From contig NZ_JAIMJA010000016.1 in assembly GCF_021295315.1 (NCBI RefSeq), positions 51,837-115,836 on the forward strand: a DNA stretch of 64,000 nucleotides, given 5' to 3'. A program made the translations under genes and the position numbers. This document shows positions 25,534 to 34,378 of the stretch, in pieces. Within the stretch, counting starts at the first letter, position 1; every line of letters starts with the position of its first letter. This DNA is from Motilimonas cestriensis. GTDB lineage: Bacteria > Pseudomonadota > Gammaproteobacteria > Enterobacterales > CBDFNC01. The notes under the pieces were generated by a model. It saw nothing but the letters and a program-made list of their open reading frames with translations. It did no database searches and was not told the DNA's origin.

Positions 25534-26757
25534 TTAGCTTAACAGTGACTCAATACCATATTCAGGCCCATAATTTTCAATCACAAAATCAATGTCTTTA
25601 TCACCACGACCCGATAGGTTCACCAAAATAGAGCCTTTCTCTCCTTGCTGCGCCAGCTTAATGGCGTGCGCAATGGCATGAGACGATTCAATAGCGGGAA
25701 TAATGCCTTCCATACGCGACAGTTCAAAAAAAGCATCAATGGCCTCTTTATCATTGATGTGCGTGTAATTAGCACGGCCAGACTCTTTTAAGAATGCATG
25801 TTGTGGCCCCACTGACGGGTAATCCAAGCCACTTGCAACCGAGTAAACCTGTTGCGGCTCGCCTTCACTGTCTTTAAGCATATAAGACTTAAAGCCATGC
25901 ATAATGCCCGGCTCACCCAAGGTTAGCGTAGCAGCATGCTCACCCGGGTCTAGGCTACGACCCGATGGCTCAACGCCATATAAAGTAACGTCTTTATCTT
26001 CCAAAAATGCACTAAACAAGCCCATCGCATTAGAGCCACCGCCGACACACGCGACTAAATTGTCAGGCAATTTACCTGTCATTTGTTGAAATTGCTCACG
26101 CGCTTCATTACCAATAATTGATTGGAAGTCACGCACCATCGCAGGGAATGGGTGCGGACCCACGACTGAGCCAATGGCATAAATTTGTGTGATCGGGTCT
26201 TTCATATAAGCTTCAAACGCCGCATCAACCGCTTCTTTTAAGGTTTTTCTGCCATGAGTCGCAGGGATCACCCGTGCCCCGAGAATGCGCATGCGCACTA
26301 CGTTTGGGTGCTCTTTTTTAATATCTACTTCACCCATGTAAATATCACACTCAAGCCCAACTAACGCCGCTGCCGTTGCTAGGGCCACACCATGTTGACC
26401 TGCCCCCGTCTCCGCAATCAGCTTCTTTTTGCCCATTTTTTTCGCCAGCAGCGCTTCACCTAAACAATGGTTAATTTTATGGGCGCCAGTGTGGTTAAGG
26501 TCCTCACGCTTTAAATAAATATCGGTGCCGTATTTTTCTGATAAATTTTGTGCATGAAAAATAGGACTAGGTCGGCCAACAAAATGTTTATATAGCCGGG
26601 CAAGCTCGGCGCGATATTCAGGATCATTTTTACACTCATCGTAAGCCACGCTGATTTGATCCATGATTTTTTGTAGCTCTTCAGGAATAAAGCTGCCGCC
26701 AAATTCACCAAAATAGCCCTGTGCGTTAGGCTCTGGATGTTGAAAGGTATTTTCCAT
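25534..26757 (-). CDS. trpB: Tryptophan synthase beta chain, stand-alone
   Basis: 407-residue PLP enzyme that converts serine and indole to tryptophan. [11 protein letters not shown] holds the PLP lysine and ETGAGQHG the conserved catalytic glutamate; VGGGSNAMG is the phosphate loop. The sequence differs from E. coli TrpB at many places (e.g. [22 protein letters not shown]) and reads more like the form in Bacteroidetes and similar groups, so lateral origin is possible. No trpA or other trp gene adjoins it, which is unusual for this order; it may salvage indole or pair with a distant trpA. Start 26757 has AAGGA 10 nt upstream; an in-frame ATG is at 26766. Confidence 0.9.
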   Translation of the reverse strand: MENTFQHPEPNAQGYFGEFGGSFIPEELQKIMDQISVAYDECKNDPEYRAELARLYKHFVGRPSPIFHAQNLSEKYGTDIYLKREDLNHTGAHKINHCLGEALLAKKMGKKKLIAETGAGQHGVALATAAALVGLECDIYMGEVDIKKEHPNVVRMRILGARVIPATHGRKTLKEAVDAAFEAYMKDPITQIYAIGSVVGPHPFPAMVRDFQSIIGNEAREQFQQMTGKLPDNLVACVGGGSNAMGLFSAFLEDKDVTLYGVEPSGRSLDPGEHAATLTLGEPGIMHGFKSYMLKDSEGEPQQVYSVASGLDYPSVGPQHAFLKESGRANYTHINDKEAIDAFFELSRMEGIIPAIESSHAIAHAIKLAQQGEKGSILVNLSGRGDKDIDFVIENYGPEYGIESLLS

Positions 26758-26913
26758 TTTCGTCATATCCTTATTTTGAAAAGAGATGCCTTTTTATAAC
26801 GACAAAACCACAATAAAAGTATGACTACTTTGAAAATCTGTTAGCTCGGGCATATTTTCATGGGACGAAATGATGGAGTTAGCAATAAAACGAGCCTCGC
26901 TTATGGGGCCTCA

Positions 26914-26962
26914 TATAACCAATCAACTTGAGAAACATGTTTCAAGCATCTCCAGGTTGATG
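26914..26962. repeat. Palindromic repeat, degenerate copy
   Basis: ATAACCAATCAACTTGAGA is followed by AACATGTT and then CATCTCCAGGTTGATGG, a decayed inverted arrangement of the CCAATCAACTTG / CAAGTTGATTGG palindrome at 46911. It lies in the gap between trpB and the uracil-DNA-glycosylase-like gene. Confidence 0.5.
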
Positions 26963-26973
26963 GCATAGATGGA

Positions 26974-27546
26974 TTAAATAAGCTCTGAAACCCGTTTGCG
27001 TAACTCAGGTACTAACTCAGACTCAAACCAAGAGTTACGCCTTAACCAAATATTGTTTCTTGGGCTAGGATGAGGCAAGGGGACAATACTGGGCCAACAT
27101 TGCTGCCACGCGCGCACCTGATCAGTCACCGATAATCGAGCGCCTCCTAAGTGATAATCCTGAGCATACTTGCCAATAACAAGCGTTAACTCGACCTGCT
27201 GCAGTTGCGCGAGTAACCTTTCCCGCCACAGTTTTGCACATTCCGGTCTTGGTGGAAGATCGCCACCCTTACCCGTGCCAGGAAAGCAAAAACCCATAGG
27301 TAAAATGGCAACTAACTTAGGGTTATAGAATTTTTCACGATCTATACCTAACCATTCTCGCAATCGCTCACCACTCGCATCATTAAACGGAATGCCTGAT
27401 TCATGCACCTTACGTCCCGGTGCTTGGCCAGCAATTAAAATTTTGGCATCAGGATGGATTTGCACCACAGGACGCGGCTCATGAGGTAAATGCGCTAGGC
27501 AATGGCGGCAACTACGTACATCCTTTAATAAGGTTGAAAATGACAC
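26974..27546 (-). CDS. Uracil-DNA glycosylase superfamily protein
   Basis: 190 residues. The UDG motif 1 reads GQAPGRKVHESGIPFND (residues 40-56) and motif 2 HPSPRN (about 157-162). GEAPG is commoner than GQAPG at this spot and the catalytic Asp/Asn position is not obvious, so activity on uracil is uncertain. Cysteines at residues 13 and 16 (SCRHC) and others might hold an iron-sulfur cluster as in family 4/5 enzymes. GTG start one base inside the upstream stop (TAGTG), so translation is coupled to that gene. Confidence 0.7.
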   Translation of the reverse strand: MSFSTLLKDVRSCRHCLAHLPHEPRPVVQIHPDAKILIAGQAPGRKVHESGIPFNDASGERLREWLGIDREKFYNPKLVAILPMGFCFPGTGKGGDLPPRPECAKLWRERLLAQLQQVELTLVIGKYAQDYHLGGARLSVTDQVRAWQQCWPSIVPLPHPSPRNNIWLRRNSWFESELVPELRKRVSELI

Positions 27547-27896
27547 TATTGGCCACGCACCGTAATATTAGCGTCACTAATCACGACGGTGATATCCGAT
27601 CCTAAGGTATAAGAAGGCACGATAGCGGTGCTGATTTTACCACTGGCATAATTCGCTTTAAATTTTATCGCCCCTTGCTCCTTAACCTCAAATGGCACTT
27701 CTTGGCGCGGCGTTAGCGACCCCAAGCTTTTAATCTGACCATCCCAACTCGCGGTAACATTAATGGCTTCACTGCTGCTATTTTTGATATAAAAAGTGGT
27801 TTTCGCCAACTGTAAGTTAACCGCATAAACCACAATCGCAACGAACATAAGGAAAAACGCCAGCGCTCGTTTCGACAATTTTTTGTTTACAGGCAT
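27546..27896 (-). CDS. Membrane-anchored protein, unknown
   Basis: 116 residues. N-terminal basic stretch then one membrane helix (ALAFFLMFVAIVVYAVNL, about residues 13-30), then a periplasmic beta-rich domain (TTFYIKNSSSEAINVTASWDGQIKSL). ATG 27896 has AAGG 7 nt upstream; two GTG codons precede it. Its stop overlaps the start of the glycosylase-like gene by one base. No family recognised. Confidence 0.55.
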   Translation of the reverse strand: MPVNKKLSKRALAFFLMFVAIVVYAVNLQLAKTTFYIKNSSSEAINVTASWDGQIKSLGSLTPRQEVPFEVKEQGAIKFKANYASGKISTAIVPSYTLGSDITVVISDANITVRGQ

Positions 27897-28048
27897 CACC
27901 ACACCTTAGTAAATATTAAAGAATGAGGCTGGTATTATGGCTCATAATAGTCTCATCAGAAACAGTGGACCCTGCTTGTTTACGCAATGAAACGACTCCC
28001 TACACGCGCTTTTTTTAGCCCACATCAATCAGCCCCCGCGCCCTCCCT

Positions 28049-28207
28049 TTAGCTAGCAGAGATCAGATTAACAAACACCTTGCCAACTGTATCGAGATCA
28101 CGACCTTCACAGTGCTGATTTTCAGGCTTAATTCGCTGTTGGGTGAAAGGCATTACGGCGTTCAATACGGCTGCTAATAGATAAAAAGCCCAAGCGCTCC
28201 GCAACAT
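28049..28207 (-). CDS. Doubtful small secreted-type ORF
   Basis: An ORF with a signal-peptide-like start (MLRSAWAFYLLAAVLNAVMPFTQQ) lies downstream of the NUDIX gene in an otherwise empty 345-nt gap (27903-28247). The RBS is weak (TTGGA) and the longer frame starts inside the NUDIX gene at 28273. It may be chance. I see nothing else in this gap. Confidence 0.25.
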   Translation of the reverse strand: MLRSAWAFYLLAAVLNAVMPFTQQRIKPENQHCEGRDLDTVGKVFVNLISAS

Positions 28208-28247
28208 AGTCCAACGGCAAAAATACCGAACGCACGAACTAAGCGCA

Positions 28248-28664
28248 TTACCATTGAACTGCTGTGTAACCACAGCCCGTTAATCGGAGATATTCTGCGA
28301 GGGCGAGCTTATCCGCATCAGTATCCAACTCATATTTGGCATCGGCAAACGATCGCCAATACACCGCATCCGCTTCAAATGCGGCAATGTCACCCAACCA
28401 AGATAACACGGCATAATAATGAATGAGTTGAAGTTCAGTGCTGGGATGGTATAGCGAGCAAATATGCACAAACTGCTGCGCCTGCACACCTAGCTCTTCT
28501 TTTATTTCTCGCAATAACCCTTGCTCAGGTGACTCGCCAGCCTCTAAATGGCCGCCGGGGATCGCCACTAAATTTGGATCGCAAGCCTTGTGCTCAGAGC
28601 GTTTTTCCAGTAACACTTGGCCATCTTTGATTAACAAAAAAGACGCACATGGATGGGTTTTCAT
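28248..28664 (-). CDS. NUDIX hydrolase
   Basis: 138-residue phosphohydrolase. A complete NUDIX box is visible in GGHLEAGESPEQGLLREIKEELGV (G-x5-E-x7-REU-x-EE-x-GU; the matched residues include GGHLEAGE and REIKEELG). Such enzymes cleave nucleoside diphosphate-linked substrates; the specific one is unknown. GGAGTG lies upstream of the ATG. It lies 19 nt after the 28684 gene on the same strand. Confidence 0.82.
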   Translation of the reverse strand: MKTHPCASFLLIKDGQVLLEKRSEHKACDPNLVAIPGGHLEAGESPEQGLLREIKEELGVQAQQFVHICSLYHPSTELQLIHYYAVLSWLGDIAAFEADAVYWRSFADAKYELDTDADKLALAEYLRLTGCGYTAVQW

Positions 28665-28683
28665 GTTTTTTCACTCCGTTCGA

Positions 28684-29484
28684 TTAAGCCAGTTTGCAGC
28701 CGCGAGTTAAATTCGCCATTTGATCATGATATTCAATCGCTGGCTCACGGGAAAAATCGCGACCAATCGCCTTAACTAATCTCACCACGGAAAACTGCTG
28801 CGCCGCATACTCGTAATCTTTCGCCCAATCTTCATAAACTTGGGTTTCACAATCGAGCGGCGTTTTGAGTTTAATGGTTTTAATCCGCATCCGATAAGGC
28901 TTAGGCGTTAAGCGCGCTCGATAACACTTTTGCTTATTGGATAGCTGCACATACAGCCAATCCACATGCAGCTTATGCAACAAGTTAGTATGAGCACGTT
29001 CGGCGGGGTCTAAATACGTTCGACAGATGACGCGAATACCTTTTGCGGTTTCATAAATCCGAAAGTCGCCGCCAAGCTGCGGATAACGCGTTAGGTTTTC
29101 TTCAAACTTAAACACAATGCGTTCTTTTAGGCTTAACTTACGCAAGGGCTTGAAAATATCGAGCCAACCTTTACGGTAATGATCCAAATCCAAAATGGTG
29201 TATTGCGTGGTGTTCCAAATTTTTGCGCCATAGCGACAGACCGTCACTATATTCTTATCATCAATAATCTGCGCCACATGCTCTTTAATCACAGCATCGT
29301 ATTCATTTAATGGCTTCGGCTGCTGCTCGGCAATGCGCTGTTCAATCACCTTAGCTCGTAGCGCGCCTTCCTCGGCAGCCACCGCTTTTGAAACATTTGA
29401 GCCAACCAGTAATTGAATGGTTTCGACTTGGTTGCCAACCCTTATATCGAACGGTTCTTTGACCCAAAATTTAAAATATTTCAT
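28684..29484 (-). CDS. Uncharacterised conserved-looking protein
   Basis: 266 residues, soluble, basic, Lys/Arg-rich. It contains ILDLDHYRKGWLDIFKPL and then GGDFRIYETAKGIRVICRTY: a DxD-like motif followed by a G-x-R segment, a combination found in some unassigned bacterial proteins of possible nucleotidyl-transfer or primase-like fold. The evidence is too thin to assign this. A helix of charged repeats (AEEGALRAKVIEQRIAEQQ) precedes it. It is on the same strand as, and just upstream of, the NUDIX gene, so they may be cotranscribed. RBS weak. Confidence 0.6.
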   Translation of the reverse strand: MKYFKFWVKEPFDIRVGNQVETIQLLVGSNVSKAVAAEEGALRAKVIEQRIAEQQPKPLNEYDAVIKEHVAQIIDDKNIVTVCRYGAKIWNTTQYTILDLDHYRKGWLDIFKPLRKLSLKERIVFKFEENLTRYPQLGGDFRIYETAKGIRVICRTYLDPAERAHTNLLHKLHVDWLYVQLSNKQKCYRARLTPKPYRMRIKTIKLKTPLDCETQVYEDWAKDYEYAAQQFSVVRLVKAIGRDFSREPAIEYHDQMANLTRGCKLA

Positions 29485-29827
29485 GCCGTTAAAATTATGA
29501 ATAAATGAGTAACAGCCATTCTATCGACTATTTTTCTAGGGTCGAGAATAACTTAAATCAAGATTCTCAGACCATAAATCCTGTTCGATATAATCAAGTT
29601 GCTTGTTCAGAAACATCTGACTGTTTCGCCGTTCTTATTTTCATCTTTAGCCAACTAAATCAACGGTGGTTTTAGCCACCTCTTCGGGGGTTAAATTGGA
29701 CGTTTTAAATAAACAAAGTGACTTTATTTTAATTACACTGGTTTTGCGCTATTGCCCATCATCCAAAATTTCAGGTTCAACTTCGTCTGAAGTGAAGCGA
29801 GCCCGCTTAAAATAGTTAATATAAAGT
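29485..29827. other. Intergenic region after phnM
   Basis: 343 nt between the uncharacterised 266-residue gene and the phn operon end. No ORF. It holds short hairpins, GGTGG/CCACC (around 29667-29682), CTTCA-type ACTTC/GAAGT (around 29780) and AAGCG/CGCTT near 29800, which could end the phn transcript. No strong T run. Confidence 0.4.
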
Positions 29828-30991
29828 TTAAGCTAAGCTACTTTTAGTAAATACTTTCCTACCCTTAACCCAAGTAGATGAAATGGACAAAGGCGAGCCA
29901 TCTAACTCATTAAGTAGAATAAAGTCAGCATCGAAACCTTGCTCTATTTTACCTTTTGTATCGCCTAAACTCGCTGCTTTGGCTGGATTTTCACTCACAA
30001 ATTTCCATGCTTCATAGAGAGATAAACCATTGCTCGTCATCGCTGTAAATGGTGCGCAGAATAAACTTGGGTAGTGATAGTCACTACACAGAATATCAAC
30101 TAAGCCATGCTCAATTACCTCTTTTACGCTGATCGCACCAACATGAGAGCCTCCTCTCACCAAATTAGGCGCCCCCATTAGAACCGCAGCTCCGCCTTTT
30201 TGGCATTCGCGAGCAGCTAATTCCGACATCGGAAACTCTGCTATAGAAACCCCTAATGCAATTGAGCGAGCAACCTCTTCTAGCGTTTCATCATCGTGAG
30301 ATGCCAGCGAGACTCCCTGTTCAGCGGCAATGTCGGCTAAGGCTTTAGCTTGTTCCTCGCCCAGTTCTCGGTATTGCTGCAGCTGATGAAGAAATTGATT
30401 AATATCCTCTACCGACATTGAAACGCGCCTACGCATGCCCGCTAAGTAACGTTGTATTTTCCGCTCGTTATTTAAAGGCGGTAAGTGATCATTTAATGAT
30501 AGTAAATGTATTCTTCCACTAAGAAGCCAATCCACTAATTCTTCATGCTTCTCAACATTCACTTTCTCGTGGCGAATATGAATGCGTGCTTGGCAACTAA
30601 ACCGAGGCATTAACCTCTCGATCGCGAGTAGTAGCTCGCGCACAGTGTCACGACTTCTGGGGCCCGGCTCAAAGCCATCGGTAATACTGTAGTAAAAAGT
30701 AGTAATACCGCTTGCTACTAAGCTGGCGTCGTTAGCGGCTAATGCCAACTCTAAGGGGAAATGGGCTCCTGCACGTGGCGCGATATGTCGTTCGAAGGCA
30801 TCACCGTGTAAGTCGATAATACCGGGGAGAATATACTGGCCTTGAACATCAATTCGCTGGGCATCAGGGTCACTAACCGCCTCGCCAATCGCACTAATTT
30901 TACCGCTTTTAATCAACAAAGATACGGGTTCACTCCAGCCTTGTTCACTTAATATTTTAACATTTTCAATAACTACATTGTTGTTATTCAT
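29828..30991 (-). CDS. phnM: PhnM-type amidohydrolase
   Basis: 387-residue metal-dependent hydrolase of the amidohydrolase superfamily. The family motif LPGIIDLHGDAFERHIAPR (H-x-D, metal ligands) and the later SHDDETLE and CSDYHYPSL blocks mark it as PhnM-like. PhnM of the C-P lyase pathway splits pyrophosphate from alpha-D-ribose 1-methylphosphonate 5-triphosphate. Only transport genes are near; the core lyase genes phnGHIJKL are absent from this window. It may therefore act on another phosphorylated compound, or the core may lie elsewhere. It follows phnE by 80 nt. Confidence 0.83.
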   Translation of the reverse strand: MNNNNVVIENVKILSEQGWSEPVSLLIKSGKISAIGEAVSDPDAQRIDVQGQYILPGIIDLHGDAFERHIAPRAGAHFPLELALAANDASLVASGITTFYYSITDGFEPGPRSRDTVRELLLAIERLMPRFSCQARIHIRHEKVNVEKHEELVDWLLSGRIHLLSLNDHLPPLNNERKIQRYLAGMRRRVSMSVEDINQFLHQLQQYRELGEEQAKALADIAAEQGVSLASHDDETLEEVARSIALGVSIAEFPMSELAARECQKGGAAVLMGAPNLVRGGSHVGAISVKEVIEHGLVDILCSDYHYPSLFCAPFTAMTSNGLSLYEAWKFVSENPAKAASLGDTKGKIEQGFDADFILLNELDGSPLSISSTWVKGRKVFTKSSLA

Positions 30992-31070
30992 TACTTTCTA
31001 CTATCTCTTAATTTGTACACCGAGCCTGATCGAAGGTTTGCAAGACTAAGTTTTGCTTATTCCAAGGTGA

Positions 31071-31916
31071 TTATTTGCTCTGGCCTAACAGCCGGTTGCG
31101 AGTTGAAGAAGAAAACTGTTCTACTGCAAAAACCAAAATGAAAATCATCAAGACAATCATTGCTGCTTGGTCATAGCGGAACATTTCCATCGAAACAGCT
31201 AACTCAGCACCTATTCCACCCGCGCCAACTAAACCTAAAACAACCGAAGAGCGCACCGCCTTTTCTAAGGAAAATAGACTAATGTTGATAAAGCTGGGCA
31301 TCGCTCCAGGCATTAATACAACTGCAATTCTGTCCATAGGGCTAGCACCAATTGAAGCCAGAGCTTCTGAAGGCCCGGGGTCAACTTCCTCCATAGACTC
31401 TGCAAAAAAGCGCGCACAAAAACCTATTGTATCAACGATGATAGTTAAGGTTCCGGCGAATGGCCCTAACCCCACTGAGGCAACAAAAAATAGCGCCCAA
31501 GCTAAGTCTGGCACGGTTCTAAAAAAGCTAACCACCGAACGCGTAATATGACGGACTATCGGATGCGGTGAAGTATTGCGTGCAGATAAAATAGCAATGG
31601 GGATGCTAACCGCGATACCAATCACCGTTCCGACCAGCGCCATTTGAAACGTAACCAGTATGGCGTTGGCCATCGGCCAAACGCGATCGGTAGCTGGCGG
31701 TACCATTTCGCCAGCTATTGTGGCCATGTTTGGAAAACCTGATAGCAATTCAGATATTGATAGGCCTGCGTTAGCGGTAGACCACAAAAAAAACAGAACA
31801 AATAAGGCAAATAGAACGTGACTTATAATACTCGGTCGCTCAAATCGAAGCGGCGTTTCAAAGGTTGCTTTGGTCATATCGGCGTCTTTAGTAAACTCAT
31901 TATTTAGCTTATCCAT
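31071..31916 (-). CDS. phnE: Phosphonate ABC transporter permease PhnE
   Basis: 281-residue inner-membrane permease with ~6 helices. The EAA loop (SEALASIGASPMDRI) and the LGLVGAGGIGAEL segment are characteristic of PhnE. It works with PhnC (ATPase) and PhnD (binding protein). The start overlaps the phnC stop by 8 bases. Some family members carry a second permease gene; only one is seen here. Confidence 0.92.
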   Translation of the reverse strand: MDKLNNEFTKDADMTKATFETPLRFERPSIISHVLFALFVLFFLWSTANAGLSISELLSGFPNMATIAGEMVPPATDRVWPMANAILVTFQMALVGTVIGIAVSIPIAILSARNTSPHPIVRHITRSVVSFFRTVPDLAWALFFVASVGLGPFAGTLTIIVDTIGFCARFFAESMEEVDPGPSEALASIGASPMDRIAVVLMPGAMPSFINISLFSLEKAVRSSVVLGLVGAGGIGAELAVSMEMFRYDQAAMIVLMIFILVFAVEQFSSSTRNRLLGQSK

Positions 31917-32706
31917 AAAATGCTCGCAAACTTTGTAGACTTTGCGTATGTGTCACGCTGTCTAAAGACAGCCTGCGCTCTTGCAACCCTAATACTCGAT
32001 CGGCATATTTCAATGCATGCTCAATATTATGTGAGACAAAAAATAGCGTCAGGCCGTTATCTTTTACCAACCGCTCAAACAGCTCCATAATCTCTTGTCC
32101 TGACTGAGGGTCGAGACTTGCTGTTGGCTCATCTGCAAATAAAATGGTTGGTTGCTGCATTAAGGCTCGAGCAATGGCCACTCGTTGTGATTGCCCACCA
32201 GAGAGTTGGTCGCAGCGTTTAGTGGCTAGATGCGCCAAACCAACTTGCGCTAAACAATCCATGGCACGCTCTCGAACCTCTTGCCTTGCAAAGCCATGCA
32301 GCCAATTTCTTGGCCCTTGGCAATAGGCTAAATTACCGTGAATGACATTACTTAAGACAGACAAACGCGGCACTAAGCAGTGTTTTTGAAAGACAAAACC
32401 CACTTTATTTCTCACTTTACTTAAGCTTCGTCCTGACTTTTTATCAATCGCCTCGCCATCAAAAACAATTGATCCCGAATCAGGTTCAATTAGTCTTAAA
32501 CAACAGCGCAACAAAGTACTTTTTCCCGCGCCATTTGAGCCTATGAGAGCAACAGATTGAGAGGCAAATATAGAAAAATTAACATCAGAAAAAATGGGTG
32601 TACTGTTGTTATCAAAGCTTTTTGAAAGCCCACTCACTTGAAGTAGGCTTGAAGCTGCCGAAACGCTAGCACTTGCTAGCGAACTCGGATCGGCATAATT
32701 GCTCAT
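31909..32706 (-). CDS. phnC: Phosphonate ABC transporter ATPase PhnC
   Basis: 265-residue cytoplasmic ATPase. Walker A is GSNGAGKST, the ABC signature LSGGQSQR and Walker [13 protein letters not shown], with the switch His in VSHNIEHA. The N-terminus has an extra ~20 residues (Ser/Ala-rich) before SGLSKSF. It lies 5 nt after phnD and overlaps phnE. Confidence 0.93.
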   Translation of the reverse strand: MSNYADPSSLASASVSAASSLLQVSGLSKSFDNNSTPIFSDVNFSIFASQSVALIGSNGAGKSTLLRCCLRLIEPDSGSIVFDGEAIDKKSGRSLSKVRNKVGFVFQKHCLVPRLSVLSNVIHGNLAYCQGPRNWLHGFARQEVRERAMDCLAQVGLAHLATKRCDQLSGGQSQRVAIARALMQQPTILFADEPTASLDPQSGQEIMELFERLVKDNGLTLFFVSHNIEHALKYADRVLGLQERRLSLDSVTHTQSLQSLRAFYG

Positions 32707-32711
32707 AGAGA

Positions 32712-33599
32712 TTAATCTCCAATGAAGTCAGAGTATTCAGGGTAACCAGCAGTTGCGTACATTGAACGTACGTAATTGTAATCACTATCTTTGATGCCAG
32801 TAAGAAAGCGCATTCCAGCGTATTTTTGGTTATCTTTACCGGTTAAAATCGCAGCTACTAGCTCATCAGAGTGATTAACAAAAGCCTCTTTCATGGTTTT
32901 AACCATTTTGTCATTCACATGGCTGCCAGCCATTAGTACATCATTTGGAAGGTCAGGACCGCGAGCAACCACGCGAAACGCCCCCGGCTGTAAACCACCT
33001 TTTTCAATCTCTTTATTTCGCAATGAGATAAATTTCAAATGATTAATACCGATAGCGGCTACATCGCCTTTTTTAAGTGCTTCCCATAAAACAGGGACCT
33101 TGGTATTAATCACTTCCACGTCTTCTGATGGATTTAGACCTGCATCAGCTAAAGCCTGAATTGGGCCAAGATGTTTAGAAGTAGAACCAACAGAGCCCAA
33201 GCCGATTTTCGTTCCTTTCAAAGAAGCTGCATCAGTATAGGGGCTGTCTGCCATAGTGATGATTACAGCGAAGTAATCAGGGCGAGAAAAACCCGCAACG
33301 ATTCTTGCCTTTGAACGCTTTTGCATTACAACGTATTCAGCAGGGCCAGTTAATACAAAGTCCACCTTATTAAAGCGTAATGCTTCAACTGCAGCGGTAC
33401 GGTTAGTAACGGGCAAGAATTCAATGTCATAACCAGTTACTTTAGAAAGTGTTTCTTTAAACGCACCAAATTCACGCTGTAACTCTTCCAAGCCGACAAG
33501 ATCTGTTACGGCAAGCTTAACTGTCTCTGCACTTACTTGAGGTACAAATAAAAGAACTAAAGCGACTGCCATACCTGCTTTCTTAATCCGATTTAACAT
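32712..33599 (-). CDS. phnD: Phosphonate-binding periplasmic protein PhnD
   Basis: 295-residue exported binding protein. The signal peptide spans residues 1-24 (VPQVSA). The phosphonate/phosphite-type motif region is FVLTGPAEYVVM and GLGSVGSTSKHLGP; the latter supplies the Ser/Thr-His phosphate-group contacts seen in the family. First gene of the operon phnD-phnC-phnE-phnM, downstream of a Pho-box-like array. The ligand may be a phosphonate, phosphite or phosphate ester. Confidence 0.92.
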   Translation of the reverse strand: MLNRIKKAGMAVALVLLFVPQVSAETVKLAVTDLVGLEELQREFGAFKETLSKVTGYDIEFLPVTNRTAAVEALRFNKVDFVLTGPAEYVVMQKRSKARIVAGFSRPDYFAVIITMADSPYTDAASLKGTKIGLGSVGSTSKHLGPIQALADAGLNPSEDVEVINTKVPVLWEALKKGDVAAIGINHLKFISLRNKEIEKGGLQPGAFRVVARGPDLPNDVLMAGSHVNDKMVKTMKEAFVNHSDELVAAILTGKDNQKYAGMRFLTGIKDSDYNYVRSMYATAGYPEYSDFIGD

Positions 33600-33661
33600 T
33601 TTGATTCACCAAACTTTTGTTTTCGTTGAAGGAAGTAAAATAAGGATAGTGGCGGAGAAGT

Positions 33662-33701
33662 GTTATGGTTTAGTGATGGAAAAGTGATGGATACGTGACT
33701 A
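33662..33701 (-). promoter_or_regulatory. Pho-box-like array upstream of phnD
   Basis: Read on the minus strand the sequence is TAGTCAC GTAT CCATCAC TTTT CCATCAC TAAA CCATAAC: four 7-bp units each spaced by 4 bp, an 11-bp period. This is the layout of PhoB sites (CTGTCAT-N4-CTGTCAT), with several consensus bases shared. A possible -10 (TATCCT) lies 13 nt further. PhoB control of a phosphonate operon is expected. Confidence 0.7.
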
Positions 33702-33821
33702 GGACATTGGATGTATAGATAGCTAACCTAAATTTGGCTTAATCCAGTCACAGCTAGATAAGGTATGCTTTAACGCTTAGTAGTTACGCAATAAACTAAA
33801 TAAATGATCTCAAGAAGAAAA

Positions 33822-34373
33822 TCAGCTCTTACGCTTTAACCATACAGAAAAGTGCACATAAGCAGGTAAGGCTAACGCCCAAAGCACAGCGATAATTAAC
33901 GCAGAACTTAACGCCCCCAAAGGCAACTCTACTGCCCCTAAACGATAACCACCGAGATAACTTAAAGGGCCTGAGATACTGCCCATTAATGCCACTAACA
34001 ATAGCGGCAAACGGCGCAGCCAAGCCAAGCTATGATTGAGCGCTACCGCAAAATGAAACCACAAAAAAGCCAGCCACACCGGTAATATTGCCTGATCGGC
34101 AAACACAAACACACCGCTCAGAGACAGCGCCGAATCTACCAGCATGCCCACAAAACTCACCCCAATTAATAAAGGCAAATCTTGGCGTCGCGTTGGGCTA
34201 AGATAAAAATGCAACAACAGTAATGCACTGACGTAAGGCCAAGCATCTTGCTGTAATAAAATCGCGGCAAACCAAACTAACTGAAACATCAAAGCATTAA
34301 GCCAAATAAAATGCTTGGCTAGCCAGCTAGATTCAGCCGCCCAAGACGGCTGTTCGAGATTAATTTTCAACAT
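33822..34373 (-). CDS. DUF2878 membrane protein
   Basis: 183-residue multispanning protein with about six helices (e.g. FHFAVALNHSLAW; LLLVALMGSISGPLSYLGG). DUF2878 members commonly sit at the end of clusters with a Cfa-like methyltransferase and DUF1365, exactly as here. The start is ATG 34373, six bases after the Cfa stop; a TTG at 34382 is the alternative. Role unknown, presumed in membrane lipid change. Last gene of the ybgA-to-DUF2878 operon. Confidence 0.78.
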   Translation of the reverse strand: MLKINLEQPSWAAESSWLAKHFIWLNALMFQLVWFAAILLQQDAWPYVSALLLLHFYLSPTRRQDLPLLIGVSFVGMLVDSALSLSGVFVFADQAILPVWLAFLWFHFAVALNHSLAWLRRLPLLLVALMGSISGPLSYLGGYRLGAVELPLGALSSALIIAVLWALALPAYVHFSVWLKRKS

Positions 34374-34378
34374 AGATT

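Noticed and set aside
25904..26089. ORF of 61 residues on the plus strand inside trpB
   Set aside because: Lies antisense within a clear tryptophan synthase gene with full motifs; no RBS and no family likeness.
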